Source: Roseovarius faecimaris
GTDB lineage: Bacteria > Pseudomonadota > Alphaproteobacteria > Rhodobacterales > Rhodobacteraceae
Reading direction: 5' to 3'
Assembly (NCBI RefSeq): GCF_009762325.1
Contig: NZ_CP034348.1
Location: 812,501 to 876,500 of the forward strand
Length of the DNA: 64,000 nt
A program made the translations under genes and the position numbers. The number at the start of each line of letters is the position of its first letter. The first letter of the stretch is position 1. Positions 8,873-17,992 of this stretch are shown here, in pieces. The notes under the pieces are model-generated. The model had not been told where the DNA came from. It did not search any database and saw only the letters and a list, made by a program, of their open reading frames with translations.

Positions 8873-9307
8873 ATGATGCGCAGAGTGTTGATGATGGCCG
8901 CACTGGGGCTGGCGACGGCTGCCGGAGCCTGGGAAGAACCGGCGCGCGGCACGGCCGATCGCAAGGCATTGATGGACGCGCTGCGGCCCCATGCCGAATG
9001 GATGCTGGGCGCCCCGGTGGAGTTTGTGGTCTACGAGCTGCGGCGGGCGGGCGATGTGGCCTTTGCCAGCGTCGATGCGCAGCGGCCGGGTGGCGCGCAG
9101 ATCGATATCTCGCAAACACCGGGCGGGCTGCGCGGTGAGCTGGACGAAGAGTATATGGACGGCTCGACCCTGCAGGCGCTCTATCGCAAGGTCGGCCAGA
9201 CATGGGTCGCCGTACATTGGGAGATCGGGGCGACCGACGCGTGGTATTCCGATCCGGCGCTTTGCGCGGAGTACCGCAGCGTCCTGCTCGAAATCTGCCC
9301 AGACTGA
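8873..9307 (+). CDS. Exported protein of unknown function
   Basis: A 144-residue protein I do not recognise. It starts with a signal peptide (MMRRVLMMAALGLATAAGAW) and then has a mixed alpha/beta mature part. That part contains RGTADRKALMDALRPHAEW, VEFVVYELRRAGDVAFASVDAQRP and QTWVAVHWEIGATDAWY. The C-terminus has two Cys (PALCAEY and LEICPD) that could form a disulphide in the periplasm. The start at 8873 follows AAGGGGGAGC; 8876 is an equal alternative. It is divergent from topA and convergent with dprA, with only seven bases between stops. Confidence 0.7.
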   Translation: MMRRVLMMAALGLATAAGAWEEPARGTADRKALMDALRPHAEWMLGAPVEFVVYELRRAGDVAFASVDAQRPGGAQIDISQTPGGLRGELDEEYMDGSTLQALYRKVGQTWVAVHWEIGATDAWYSDPALCAEYRSVLLEICPD

Positions 9308-9314
9308 GCGCCTG

Positions 9315-10487
9315 TCAGGAGGCGCGTTTGGCGGTGGCGAGACTGAGCAGGCCGCCCGTATCGCGCTTGATCCGGCCATCGAGCTCCAGATCCACGAGCA
9401 CGGGAGAGACCGCATGCGCGGGCTGGCCCAGGTCGCGGATCAATTGATCCTCCGCCAGCGGAGAGGGCCCGAGGCGATCAAGGATCTGGTTGTGCAGCCT
9501 GGCGGTTTCCGCGAGGCTTCGGCGGTCTGGCGGCGGTGTTGGTATCGTGTTCTGGGGCTGGGGCTGGGGCTGGGGCTGGGGCCGCGGGGCGTCCTGCACC
9601 GGCAGCGCCTCGATCACATCGGCGGCGTTGCGCACCAGCCGCGCCCCGTCCCGGATCAGCATATTGCAGCCCGAGGCGCGCCCGTCCATCGGGTGCCCCG
9701 GCACGGCAAGCACTTCACGGCCCTGGTCGAGCGCATTGCGCGCGGTGATGAGGGAGCCTGATTTCGCCGCGGCCTCGACAACCACGACCGCGCCCGAGAG
9801 ACCGCTGATGATCCGGTTGCGCCGGGGGAAATGCCGCGCCTGCGGGCTGAGCCCCATCGGCTGCTCGGAAAGCCGCAGGCCGTGCGCCTCGATCTCTCTG
9901 GCCAGATGGGCATTCTCCGACGGGTAAAGCACATCGACCCCGCCACCCATCACCGCGACCGTGCCGCTGTGAAGCGTGGCCAGATGCGCCGCGGTGTCCA
10001 CGCCACGCGCAAGACCGGAGACGATGACAAAGCCCGCCTCGGCCAGTTCCGCGCTGAGCTGTCTGGCCATGCGCGTGCCCAGCGAAGAGGCGTAGCGCGC
10101 ACCGACGAGGGCGACCATCGGGCGCCGCAGAACGGCGTTGTCGCCAATCATCCACAGAAGGGGCGGCGGGTCGGGTATGGTTCTGAGTGCGTCGGGATAA
10201 TCCGCATCGGTGATCAGGAGAAGCCGGGCCCCCACGGCGTGCGCGGCTGCCATTTCTTCGGCGGCACGCGCCTCTGAGCAGGGCTGATAGCTGTCGACAC
10301 CCGCCGCGCGGGCGATCGCCGGCAATTCGGCCAGCGCGGCCTGGGCGGTGTTATGCTCGGCCATCAGCCGGAAAAATGTCGAAACGCCGACCCGGCGCGA
10401 GCGCAAGAGACGAAGCCACGACAGCCGGTCATCTTCCGTGGTGGGTGGGAGTGGGGGGTGAGTGGAAGGATGTGTATCCACGGTCAT
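9315..10487 (-). CDS. dprA: DNA-processing protein DprA
   Basis: Single-strand DNA-binding RecA loader in natural transformation. Its 390 residues hold an N-terminal SAM-like region (LSWLRLLRSRRVGVSTFFRLM) and the Rossmann-like DprA core. Core motifs are VALVGARYASSLGTRMARQL, VIVSGLARGVDTAAH, FPRRNRIISGLS and EAAAKSGSLITARNALDQGREVLAVPG. The C-terminal winged helix (about 325-390, LNQ-type region LGPSPLAEDQLI) is joined by a linker made of Pro-Gln repeats. That linker is encoded by a hexanucleotide tandem repeat. The roughly 190-base gap upstream contains an AT-rich patch near 10585-10600 but no clear promoter. Confidence 0.95.
   Translation of the reverse strand: MTVDTHPSTHPPLPPTTEDDRLSWLRLLRSRRVGVSTFFRLMAEHNTAQAALAELPAIARAAGVDSYQPCSEARAAEEMAAAHAVGARLLLITDADYPDALRTIPDPPPLLWMIGDNAVLRRPMVALVGARYASSLGTRMARQLSAELAEAGFVIVSGLARGVDTAAHLATLHSGTVAVMGGGVDVLYPSENAHLAREIEAHGLRLSEQPMGLSPQARHFPRRNRIISGLSGAVVVVEAAAKSGSLITARNALDQGREVLAVPGHPMDGRASGCNMLIRDGARLVRNAADVIEALPVQDAPRPQPQPQPQPQNTIPTPPPDRRSLAETARLHNQILDRLGPSPLAEDQLIRDLGQPAHAVSPVLVDLELDGRIKRDTGGLLSLATAKRAS
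9552..9581. repeat. Hexanucleotide tandem repeat, five copies of CTGGGG, inside dprA
   Basis: Five perfect head-to-tail copies of a 6-base unit encode the Pro-Gln linker of DprA. Copy-number changes would lengthen or shorten the linker without breaking the frame. The plus strand has five runs of four G, so it could also fold as a G-quadruplex. Confidence 0.95.
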
Positions 10488-10680
10488 CGTGACTCCGCCT
10501 GCTTGCCCTAACAGGCATACGAGCGCTTGGTTAATAGCCGGTAAACCGATCCCGGAAAAACGCCGGAAAACTGTCGGCGACTTAAAAATATATCCTCAGC
10601 TCAGCTTTTTCGTGAGATCCCTGTCACGTGCGGCCCCTGCGGGAGCGGCGTCCCGGGCCGCGACGGTGCGCGACTCTGCC

Positions 10681-12102
10681 TTACGCGGCAGAGCCGCCCA
10701 CGGTCAGCCCGCCGATCATCACCGTCGGCTGCCCCACGCCTACTGGCACCCACTGGCCCTGCTTGCCGCAATTGCCCATGCCGGGATCGAGCGCCATGTC
10801 ATTGCCGAGCGCGCGGATCTGCCGGAGCGCGGTGGCACCGTCGCCGATCAGGGTGGCCCCGGTCACCGGGGCGCCCACCTTGCCGTTCTTGACCCTGTAG
10901 GCCTCGGTGCAGGAAAAGACGAACTTGCCGTTGGTGATATCCACCTGCCCACCGCCAAATCCCACCGCATAGATCCCGTCCTTGAGCTCCGCGACGATAT
11001 CGGCGGGGTCCGCCTCTCCGCCCAGCATGTATGTATTGGTCATGCGCGGCATCGGCGCGTGGGCATAGCTTTCTCGTCTCCCGTTACCGGTCGCCTCGAC
11101 CCCCATCAGGCGCGCGTTCTGGCGGTCTTGCATAAAGCCCACCAGGATGCCGTCTTCGATCAGCGTGTTGCGCTGTGAAGGCGTGCCTTCGTCGTCAAAG
11201 CTGATCGAGCCACGCCGGTCGGGGATCGTGCCATCATCCAGCACCGTCACGCCGGGCGCCGCGATGCGTTCGCCCATCAGCCCGGCAAAGGCCGAGCTGC
11301 CCTTGCGGTTGAAATCGCCTTCCAGCCCATGGCCGATGGCTTCGTGCAGCAGGATACCAGGCCAGCCGGGGCCGAGCACCACATCCATCACCCCCGCGGG
11401 TGCCGGTTCTGCCCGCAGATTGACCAGCGCGACGCGCAGCGCCTCATCGGCCTTGGTCTTCCAGGAGGCCGGATCGACCAGGCCATCGAGACCGACACGC
11501 CCCCCGCCGCCTGCGTTTCCACTCTCACGGCGGCCGTCCTTTTCAACAATCACCGAGACATTCAGGCGCGCCATGGGCCGAGTATCGCTCAGCTCCGTAC
11601 CGTCGGGGCGCAGGATCACCACCTCCTGATGCGAGGCCGCAATGGTGGCGCTGACCTGAACAACACGGGGATCGCGTGCGCGCAGATACGCGTCGATCTC
11701 GCGCAGGCAGTCGAGCTTGGCCGCAAAACCGAGCCCCGAAATCGGATCGGCGTCGGTGTAAAGGCGTCTGTTGGTATGTGCCGGGCCGTCGGCCAGCGTG
11801 CCGCCGCCATCGCCAACGGCGAGCCGGGCCGTCTCGACAGCGCGGGAGAGCGCGGCATCGGAAAGGTTGGTGGAATGGGCATAGCCCGTGACCTCGCCTT
11901 TCACGGCGCGCAGGCCAAAGCCCTCGGCGGCGTCATAACTCGCCGATTTTACCCGCCCGTCGTCAAGAACCAGCGCCTCGGAGGCGCGCCGTTCCAGAAA
12001 AAGTTCGCCATCATCCGCCCCCCGCGTCGCCTCCTGCAGCTCGCGCAGGGCATGGTCGCGATCCAGGGCGGTCTCGAAGGGTCGAAAGGGCGTGGCACTC
12101 AT
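10681..12102 (-). CDS. tldD: TldD metalloprotease
   Basis: Zinc protease subunit that, with TldE/PmbA, matures or degrades modified peptides and helps CcdA turnover in other bacteria. It has 473 residues, with the HEXXXH motif HEAIGH at 253-258 followed by GLEGD. The family ending PTVMIGGLTVGGS is present. The start MSATPFRPFE at 12102 matches the usual family N-terminus; an in-frame ATG 15 bases upstream has no better ribosome site. It is divergent from ctaC across about 195 bases that contain an FNR-type box. No tldE gene is seen in this window. Confidence 0.93.
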   Translation of the reverse strand: MSATPFRPFETALDRDHALRELQEATRGADDGELFLERRASEALVLDDGRVKSASYDAAEGFGLRAVKGEVTGYAHSTNLSDAALSRAVETARLAVGDGGGTLADGPAHTNRRLYTDADPISGLGFAAKLDCLREIDAYLRARDPRVVQVSATIAASHQEVVILRPDGTELSDTRPMARLNVSVIVEKDGRRESGNAGGGGRVGLDGLVDPASWKTKADEALRVALVNLRAEPAPAGVMDVVLGPGWPGILLHEAIGHGLEGDFNRKGSSAFAGLMGERIAAPGVTVLDDGTIPDRRGSISFDDEGTPSQRNTLIEDGILVGFMQDRQNARLMGVEATGNGRRESYAHAPMPRMTNTYMLGGEADPADIVAELKDGIYAVGFGGGQVDITNGKFVFSCTEAYRVKNGKVGAPVTGATLIGDGATALRQIRALGNDMALDPGMGNCGKQGQWVPVGVGQPTVMIGGLTVGGSAA

Positions 12103-12138
12103 GAGGGCAATCCGCATCTGCGCGGCAAGGGCCGAAAT

Positions 12139-12152
12139 TTGATCTGAATCAA
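12139..12152. promoter_or_regulatory. FNR/FnrL-type box upstream of ctaC
   Basis: TTGATCTGAATCAA is a perfect match to the FNR-family consensus TTGAT-N4-ATCAA. It lies 37 bases upstream of tldD and about 145 bases upstream of ctaC. FnrL in related Rhodobacterales controls oxygen-dependent respiration genes, so oxygen control of the aa3 oxidase operon is likely. The direction of the effect cannot be read from the sequence. Confidence 0.75.
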
Positions 12153-12297
12153 AAAAAGTGGCCGTTTGCCGCAGGTGTCATTCTTGTCTGCGGGCTCAGA
12201 ATATGATTTTAACCGGCAGTGACAAGCAAGGGATTCCTGCCAGTGTGCCGGGTGGCTTGCGACAAAAGACATAAACGCGAACCGATCAGGGTGACAT

Positions 12298-13140
12298 ATG
12301 CGACGTTTTTCCAGCCTTCTGGCCGCTCTGGCCACAGTGACCGCTCTTCCCGCCATGGCGCAGGACGGGCTTGAAATTATCGGCAAGCCGAGCGATGGCG
12401 GCCTGGGCTTCCAGCCCGCTGCGACGGAACTGGCGCGCGACATCCAGTGGCTTGACGGCATGATCCTGATCATCATCACCGCGATCACGCTTTTTGTCTG
12501 TGCGCTGCTGGCGATCTGCATCCTGCGCTTCAACCGCAAGGCCAATCCGAACTCGGCCTCCTTCACGCATAATTCGCCGCTCGAAGTGGCCTGGACGGTG
12601 ATCCCGATCGTCATCCTGATCTTCATCGGCGCGTTCTCTCTTCCGGTGCTGTTCAAGCAGCAGGAGATCCCGGAAGGCGAGATCAATATCAAGGTGACGG
12701 GCTATCAGTGGTACTGGGGCTATGAATATACGGACCACGAGTTCGAGTTCGAAAGCTTCATGCTCGACCGCGCCTCGCTCGAAGAATACGGCTACACCCA
12801 GGCCGAATACCTGCTCGCCACCGACACCGCCGTTGTGGTGCCGGTTGACAAGGTGGTCGTGATGACCGTGACCGGGGCCGACGTGATCCATTCCTGGACC
12901 ATTCCCGCCTTCGGCGTGAAACAGGATGCCGTACCGGGCCGCCTGGCTCAGCTGTGGTTCAAGGCTGAGAAGGAAGGCGTCTATTTCGGTCAGTGTTCTG
13001 AGCTTTGCGGCAAGGACCACGCCTATATGCCGATCACGGTCAAGGTCGTCAGCCAGGAAGCCTATGATGCGTGGCTGGACGGTGCCATCGAGGAATATGC
13101 CGGCACACCGCGCAGCGTGGATGTGGCCCTGGCCGAGTAA
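12298..13140 (+). CDS. ctaC: Cytochrome c oxidase subunit II
   Basis: CuA-bearing subunit of the aa3-type oxidase that accepts electrons from cytochrome c. It has 280 residues: a signal peptide (1-21), two membrane helices (about 54-76 and 98-118) and a periplasmic cupredoxin domain. CuA ligands are visible: His198 (IHSW), Cys233, Glu235, Cys237, His241 and Met244 ([12 protein letters not shown]). The aromatic electron-entry patch YQWYWGYEY is present. It is the first gene of the cta operon here; ctaD (subunit I) is not in the window, as is common in this order. Confidence 0.97.
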   Translation: MRRFSSLLAALATVTALPAMAQDGLEIIGKPSDGGLGFQPAATELARDIQWLDGMILIIITAITLFVCALLAICILRFNRKANPNSASFTHNSPLEVAWTVIPIVILIFIGAFSLPVLFKQQEIPEGEINIKVTGYQWYWGYEYTDHEFEFESFMLDRASLEEYGYTQAEYLLATDTAVVVPVDKVVVMTVTGADVIHSWTIPAFGVKQDAVPGRLAQLWFKAEKEGVYFGQCSELCGKDHAYMPITVKVVSQEAYDAWLDGAIEEYAGTPRSVDVALAE

Positions 13141-13183
13141 CCTGTTCCCGGGGGCGTCTATGCGCGCCCCCGCCTTCCGACCC

Positions 13184-13207
13184 GTAGGGTGCGTGATTTC
13201 ACGCACC
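13184..13207. repeat. REP-like palindromic element, copy 1, in the ctaC-ctaB spacer
   Basis: GTAG is followed by the inverted repeat GGTGCGTGA-TT-TCACGCACC. Related elements lie at 37380-37403 (opposite orientation) and 50808-50830. This copy ends 17 bases before the ctaB start codon, so a hairpin would sit just upstream of its ribosome site. Confidence 0.8.
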
Positions 13208-13224
13208 ATTCCCCGGAGACCTGC

Positions 13225-14166
13225 ATGAGCGATGCAAGCCTGAATAACACCCAGACGCAGACCGGCGACGCCGGATTTGGCGATTTCTTCGCCCTGCTGA
13301 AACCGCGGGTGATGTCGCTTGTGGTCTTCACCGCGCTCGTCGGCCTTCTGGCCGCTCCTGTCGGGATTCATCCGATGGTGGGTTTTACCGCCATCCTGTT
13401 CATCGCCATAGGCGGGGGCGCGTCAGGCGCGCTCAACATGTGGTGGGAAGCCGATATCGACCGGATCATGAAGCGCACGCGCAAGCGGCCGATCCCGTCG
13501 GGCCGGATCACCGAGGACGAGGCGTTCGGCTTTGGCATGGCGCTGGCGGGGATTTCGGTCGTTATGCTGTGGCTGGCCACCAACTGGGTTGCCGCGGCCC
13601 TGCTCGCCTTCACCATCTTCTTCTACGTGGTTATCTATACCATGTGGCTCAAGCGCTGGACGCCGCAGAACATTGTGATCGGCGGTGCTGCGGGCGCGTT
13701 TCCTCCGATGATCGGCTGGGCCGCGGCCACGGGCACGGTGAGCATCGAAAGCATCCTGATGTTCGCGCTGATCTTCATGTGGACGCCGCCGCATTTCTGG
13801 GCGCTGTGCCTGTTTGTGAAATCCGACTATGATGCGGCCGGTGTGCCGATGCTGACCGCCACCCATGGCCGCCGCGCCACGCGGGTGCATATCCTTGTCT
13901 ACACCCTGCTTCTGGCCCCGCTGGCCCTCGGGGCCGCCTTCACAGGCATTGGCGGGCCGGTCTACCTGACTGTCGCGGTCCTCTGCAACGCGATCTTCCT
14001 GAAAGGCGCCTACGACATCTGGCGGCGCAGCGAAGAGGTGGCGGAGGCCGACAATTACAAGGTCGAGAAGAAGGTATTCCGATTCTCGCTTTACTATCTC
14101 TTTGCGCATTTCACCGCGATCCTGGCCGAGTCGGCGCTGGCCGGCTACGGGCTCGGAGGCTGGTGA
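13225..14166 (+). CDS. ctaB: Protoheme IX farnesyltransferase (heme O synthase)
   Basis: Integral membrane prenyltransferase that adds a farnesyl group to heme b, the first step towards heme a of the oxidase. It has 313 residues with many helices. The prenyl diphosphate/Mg site is [19 protein letters not shown] (71-89), and the second conserved region includes WTPPHFWAL and DYDAAGVPM. The start at 13225 follows CGGAGACCTGC; an upstream in-frame ATG at 13189 falls inside the palindromic repeat and is less likely. It lies between ctaC and the small membrane gene, which starts two bases after its stop. Confidence 0.96.
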   Translation: MSDASLNNTQTQTGDAGFGDFFALLKPRVMSLVVFTALVGLLAAPVGIHPMVGFTAILFIAIGGGASGALNMWWEADIDRIMKRTRKRPIPSGRITEDEAFGFGMALAGISVVMLWLATNWVAAALLAFTIFFYVVIYTMWLKRWTPQNIVIGGAAGAFPPMIGWAAATGTVSIESILMFALIFMWTPPHFWALCLFVKSDYDAAGVPMLTATHGRRATRVHILVYTLLLAPLALGAAFTGIGGPVYLTVAVLCNAIFLKGAYDIWRRSEEVAEADNYKVEKKVFRFSLYYLFAHFTAILAESALAGYGLGGW

Positions 14167-14167
14167 G

Positions 14168-14326
14168 ATGAGCCTGAGCAAACAACATGAGCTGCACAAA
14201 CGCCGCTTCAGCCGCAATCTGGGGTTGGGTTTAGTGCTGGCCGCATTCGTGGCGCTGGTCTTTGGCCTGACCGTCGCGAAAGTTTCGAACGAGGACTTCG
14301 CTATACCGACCCAGGGAGATCAATGA
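14168..14326 (+). CDS. Small single-helix membrane protein of the cta operon
   Basis: A 52-residue protein: a basic N-terminus ([17 protein letters not shown]), one membrane helix ([22 protein letters not shown]), and a short tail ([13 protein letters not shown]). Proteins like this sit at the same place in cta operons of other Rhodobacterales and are usually annotated as oxidase assembly factors; I know of no solved function. Its stop overlaps the ctaG start as ATGA, which implies coupled translation. It is too short to judge by motif alone, but position and topology support a real gene. Confidence 0.82.
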   Translation: MSLSKQHELHKRRFSRNLGLGLVLAAFVALVFGLTVAKVSNEDFAIPTQGDQ

Positions 14327-14910
14327 CGATGGCGATGGATCCGAAACAGAAAACCGTTCTGAAACTGGTGGGCGTGGGTGTGACCATGGGCGCGCTGGCC
14401 TGGGCCTCGGTGCCGTTTTACGACTGGTTCTGCCGGGTGACCGGCTTTGGCGGCGAACCGGGCGTGGCCTCTGCCGCACCGGGCGAGATCCTCGATCAGA
14501 CCATTACCGTACGCTTTGACGCCTCCAAGGAGCGCGGCATGCCCTGGGACTTCAAGCCCATGGCCCGCGAGATGGAGATCCGCATCGGAGAGACGGGCCT
14601 GGCCTTCTATGAGGCCTATAACCCCACCGACCGGCCGATCGCGGGCTCGGCCAGCTATAACGTGGCACCCTATGAGGCGGGCGGGTTCTTCACCAAGATC
14701 GACTGCTTCTGCTTCGAAGAGCAGGTGCTGCAGCCCGGGGAGCGCGTCGAGATGCCCGTGACCTTCTACGTGGATCCGGAGATCGTGAGCGACCGTGAGG
14801 GTCAGTACATCCACACGATCACCTTGGGGTATACCTTCTACGAAATCGACCTGCCCGAGGCGCAAGCCGCCCTTGTGCAGGACGCCACTGCTGATACAAC
14901 AACAAACTAA
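14323..14910 (+). CDS. ctaG: Cytochrome c oxidase copper chaperone CtaG/Cox11
   Basis: Delivers copper to the CuB centre of subunit I. It has 195 residues with one N-terminal membrane helix (about 12-30) and a periplasmic Ig-like domain. The copper site CFCFEEQ lies at 128-134 (Cys128, Cys130). A further Cys37 in [10 protein letters not shown] matches the conserved juxtamembrane Cys of the family. It overlaps the preceding small gene by four bases and is followed after 26 bases by ctaE. Confidence 0.96.
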   Translation: MTMAMDPKQKTVLKLVGVGVTMGALAWASVPFYDWFCRVTGFGGEPGVASAAPGEILDQTITVRFDASKERGMPWDFKPMAREMEIRIGETGLAFYEAYNPTDRPIAGSASYNVAPYEAGGFFTKIDCFCFEEQVLQPGERVEMPVTFYVDPEIVSDREGQYIHTITLGYTFYEIDLPEAQAALVQDATADTTTN

Positions 14911-14936
14911 GCCTTTTGAACGAGGGAACCGAACAG

Positions 14937-15737
14937 ATGGCACATGAAAAGAACCACGATTATCACATCCTGAACCCCTCTGTCTGGCCTCTGCTGGGCG
15001 CTCTGGCGGGGTTTGTCATGCTCTTCGGGGCGGTGCTCTTCTTCCACGATCACGGGCCCTGGGTCCTGCTGATGGGCGTGGTGGGTGTGCTTTACGTCAT
15101 GTTCGGCTGGTGGTCGGACGTGGTGGCCGAAAGCAGCCAGGGCGATCACACGCCGGTGGTGCGGATCGGCCTGCGCTATGGCTTCATCATGTTCATCATG
15201 TCCGAGGTGATGTTCTTCGCCGCTTGGTTCTGGAGCTTCTTCAAGCACGCCATGTATCCGATGGGCGAGATGTCCCCGATCAAGGACGGCGTCTGGCCGC
15301 CCGTTGGCATCGAAACCTTCGACCCCTGGCACCTGCCGCTGATCAACACGCTGATCCTGCTCTGCTCGGGCTGTGCCGCCACCTGGGCGCACCACGCGCT
15401 TGTTCATGACAACAACCGTCAGGACCTCAAGCGTGGCCTGATCCTTGCCATTGTGCTGGGCGCGATCTTCACCGTCATGCAGGCCTATGAATATAGCCAC
15501 GCGGGCTTTGGCTTCTCCGGCAACATCTACGGCGCCAACTTCTTCATGGCGACGGGCTTCCACGGGGCGCATGTGATCATCGGGACGATCTTCCTCTTCG
15601 TCTGCCTGATGCGGGCCTATCGCGGGCATTTCACGCCTGAGAAACACGTCGGTTTCGAAGCGGCGGCCTGGTACTGGCACTTCGTTGACGTGGTCTGGCT
15701 GTTCCTCTTTGCCGCGGTCTATATCTGGGGCTCCTAA
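14937..15737 (+). CDS. ctaE: Cytochrome c oxidase subunit III
   Basis: Membrane subunit of the aa3 oxidase, 266 residues and about seven helices. Typical segments are [13 protein letters not shown] near the N-terminus, [34 protein letters not shown] and, at the end, [27 protein letters not shown]. The start at 14937 (MAHEKNH) follows GAGGGAACCGAACAG. A terminator lies 50 bases downstream, so the cta transcript can end here. Confidence 0.97.
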   Translation: MAHEKNHDYHILNPSVWPLLGALAGFVMLFGAVLFFHDHGPWVLLMGVVGVLYVMFGWWSDVVAESSQGDHTPVVRIGLRYGFIMFIMSEVMFFAAWFWSFFKHAMYPMGEMSPIKDGVWPPVGIETFDPWHLPLINTLILLCSGCAATWAHHALVHDNNRQDLKRGLILAIVLGAIFTVMQAYEYSHAGFGFSGNIYGANFFMATGFHGAHVIIGTIFLFVCLMRAYRGHFTPEKHVGFEAAAWYWHFVDVVWLFLFAAVYIWGS

Positions 15738-15787
15738 AAGCGGAACAGGAAAGGTTGGGTTCCCCCCCGCCCGACACATGATCTGAA

Positions 15788-15816
15788 GGGTGTGCCGCAT
15801 CGGCGCACCCTTTTTT
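15788..15816 (+). terminator. Intrinsic terminator after ctaE
   Basis: The 10-bp stem GGGTGTGCCG / CGGCGCACCC (one G-U pair) has a 3-base loop and is followed by six T residues. It lies between ctaE and the SURF1 gene and probably ends the oxidase transcript, or attenuates it. Confidence 0.88.
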
Positions 15817-15921
15817 CATGCTCCCCCGGTGGCTTCTGTGCGCGCGTGCGCGCAATCACCTTGTTCACCGCTGCGGGCTTGGTATAGAAGCGCTGTTTCT
15901 GTTTCGGACCCAAGGGGTTTC

Positions 15922-16602
15922 ATGCGCCGTCTTCTGATACCTGTGATGTTTGGCCTGCTGGGGGTGGGCGTCCTGCTGTGGCTGGGCACCTGGCAGGTGC
16001 AGCGGCTGGCGTGGAAAGAGGGCGTACTGGCCGAAATCGAGGCGCGCATCGCCGCCGCCCCCGTGGCGCTGCCCGCAAACCCTGACCCCGAACGCGACCA
16101 ATACCTGTCTGTGCGCCTGTCGGGCACACTTTCGCCCGAGACATTGCGGGTGCTGGTCAGCCGCAAGCAGATCGGCGCGGGCTACCGGCTGATCTCTGCC
16201 CTGGACACCGGTGAGCGCCGTGTACTGGTGGATCGCGGCTTTGTCCGCGTGGGTGAGAATATACCCGACGCCCCGACATCAGAGTTCACCGTCACCGGCA
16301 ATCTCAACTGGCCCGATGACCGAAACAGCTCCACACCGGATAATGACGTGGCCGGTAACACCTGGTTTGCCCGCGACATCGCCCAGATGGCCGAGGTGCT
16401 CGACACGCAACCGGTTCTGGTCATCGCGCGCGAAATGTCTCCCGCAGACCCCGGCGTGACGTCTTTGCCGGTAGACACGAGCGCTATTCCCAACGATCAC
16501 CTGTCCTATGCGATCACCTGGTACTCGCTTGCCGCGATCTGGGCGATCATGACCCTTTACTTCCTGTGGCGCCAGCGCGCGCCCCGACCCAAGGCCCGAT
16601 GA
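15922..16602 (+). CDS. SURF1 family oxidase assembly protein
   Basis: Heme a insertion/assembly factor for cytochrome c oxidase. Its 226 residues have the SURF1 layout: an N-terminal helix (LLIPVMFGLLGVGVLLWLGTWQVQRLAWKE), a periplasmic domain and a C-terminal helix (LSYAITWYSLAAIWAIMTLYF). Conserved features are GTWQVQRL, VLVDRGFV and NHLSYAITWY-type DHLSYAITWY. The start at 15922 follows AAGGGGTTTC. The thrC start codon lies one base after its stop, so the gene is transcribed into thrC. Confidence 0.93.
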   Translation: MRRLLIPVMFGLLGVGVLLWLGTWQVQRLAWKEGVLAEIEARIAAAPVALPANPDPERDQYLSVRLSGTLSPETLRVLVSRKQIGAGYRLISALDTGERRVLVDRGFVRVGENIPDAPTSEFTVTGNLNWPDDRNSSTPDNDVAGNTWFARDIAQMAEVLDTQPVLVIAREMSPADPGVTSLPVDTSAIPNDHLSYAITWYSLAAIWAIMTLYFLWRQRAPRPKAR

Positions 16603-16603
16603 C

Positions 16604-17992
16604 ATGCAATATATCTCGACCCGTGGCGACGCCCCTGTACTGAGCTTTGAGGCGGCCATGCTCACTGGCCTCGCCCGCGATGGCGGGCTCTACCTGCCCG
16701 AGAGCATCCCGCCGATGCTGAGCGCCGATATCGCGGCGCTGCACGGACAGAGCTATGATGAGGTGGCCTTTCGCGTGATGCGCCCCTTCATTGGCGATAC
16801 GTTCACCGATGACGAGTTCCGCGAGATCATTGCGCGCGCCTATGAAGGCTTCGGCCATGCCGCGCGTGCGCCCCTCGTGCAGCTTGACCAGGGGCATTTC
16901 CTGCTGGAGCTGTTCCACGGCCCGACGCTGGCCTTCAAGGATTTCGCGATGCAGCTGATCGGCCAGCTTTTCGAGGCCTCGCTCAAGCGCAATGGGCAAC
17001 GGGTCTGCATCGTGGGGGCGACCTCGGGCGATACCGGCTCGGCCGCCATCGAGGCGTTCCGTGGTCTGGACGCGGTGGATGTCTTCATCCTCTACCCGCA
17101 TGAGCGCGTCTCGGAAGTGCAGCGCCGCCAGATGACCACGCCGTCCGAAAGCAATGTGCATGCGCTTGCCGTCACCGGGCATTTCGACGATTGCCAGGCG
17201 CGGGTGAAGGATATGTTCAACGATTTCGAGTTCCGCGATGCCGTGGGGCTTGCCGGTGTGAACTCGATCAACTGGGCGCGGGTGCTGGCGCAGGTGGTCT
17301 ATTACTTCACCTCCGCCGTGGCGCTTGGCGCGCCGCACCGCAAGGTCAGCTTCACCGTGCCCACCGGCAATTTCGGGGACATCTTCGCCGGCTATATCGC
17401 CAAGCAGATGGGCCTGCCGATTGACCGGCTCATCGTGGCAACGAACCAGAACGATATCCTGCACCGCTGCCTCACGACCTCGGATTACACACCCGATGGG
17501 GTGATCCCCTCGATCAGCCCGTCGATGGATATCCAGGTCAGCTCCAATTTCGAACGCGCGCTCTATTATGCCTATGATCAGGATGGCAGCGCCGTGGCAC
17601 AGCTCATGGACGAGCTTCGGCAGGGCGGCTTCTCGGTCAGCCAGGGCGCTTTGCAGGCGCTGCGCGAAAGCTTTGACAGCGGCCGCGCATCGGAGGAGGA
17701 GACCTCGGCCACCATCGCGAGACTGTCTGAAAAGACAGGCGAGCTTCTCTGCCCGCATTCCGCTGTCGGAGTGCATGTGGCCGAAACCCACCGCGACCCG
17801 GCCGTGCCGATGATCACGCTGGCCACGGCACACCCGGCCAAATTCCCAGCGGCGGTCGAGGCGGCGAGCGGACAACATCCCCCCTTGCCGGAACGCATGT
17901 CGGACCTGTATGAGCGGGCCGAACGCGTCACCCGGGTCGAAAACGACCTTGGCGCCATCGAGGACATCATCAGAGAGCGGACCGGCCATTGA
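16604..17992 (+). CDS. thrC: Threonine synthase
   Basis: PLP enzyme converting O-phosphohomoserine to threonine. Its 462 residues match the long (yeast/E. coli-like) form. The cofactor lysine is Lys112 in GPTLAFKDFAMQ. The phosphate-binding region is GATSGDTGSAAIEAF, with SSNFERALYY further on. Placement behind SURF1 and before an M16 peptidase is the usual order in Rhodobacterales. Its stop overlaps the TTG start of the next gene. Confidence 0.96.
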   Translation: MQYISTRGDAPVLSFEAAMLTGLARDGGLYLPESIPPMLSADIAALHGQSYDEVAFRVMRPFIGDTFTDDEFREIIARAYEGFGHAARAPLVQLDQGHFLLELFHGPTLAFKDFAMQLIGQLFEASLKRNGQRVCIVGATSGDTGSAAIEAFRGLDAVDVFILYPHERVSEVQRRQMTTPSESNVHALAVTGHFDDCQARVKDMFNDFEFRDAVGLAGVNSINWARVLAQVVYYFTSAVALGAPHRKVSFTVPTGNFGDIFAGYIAKQMGLPIDRLIVATNQNDILHRCLTTSDYTPDGVIPSISPSMDIQVSSNFERALYYAYDQDGSAVAQLMDELRQGGFSVSQGALQALRESFDSGRASEEETSATIARLSEKTGELLCPHSAVGVHVAETHRDPAVPMITLATAHPAKFPAAVEAASGQHPPLPERMSDLYERAERVTRVENDLGAIEDIIRERTGH

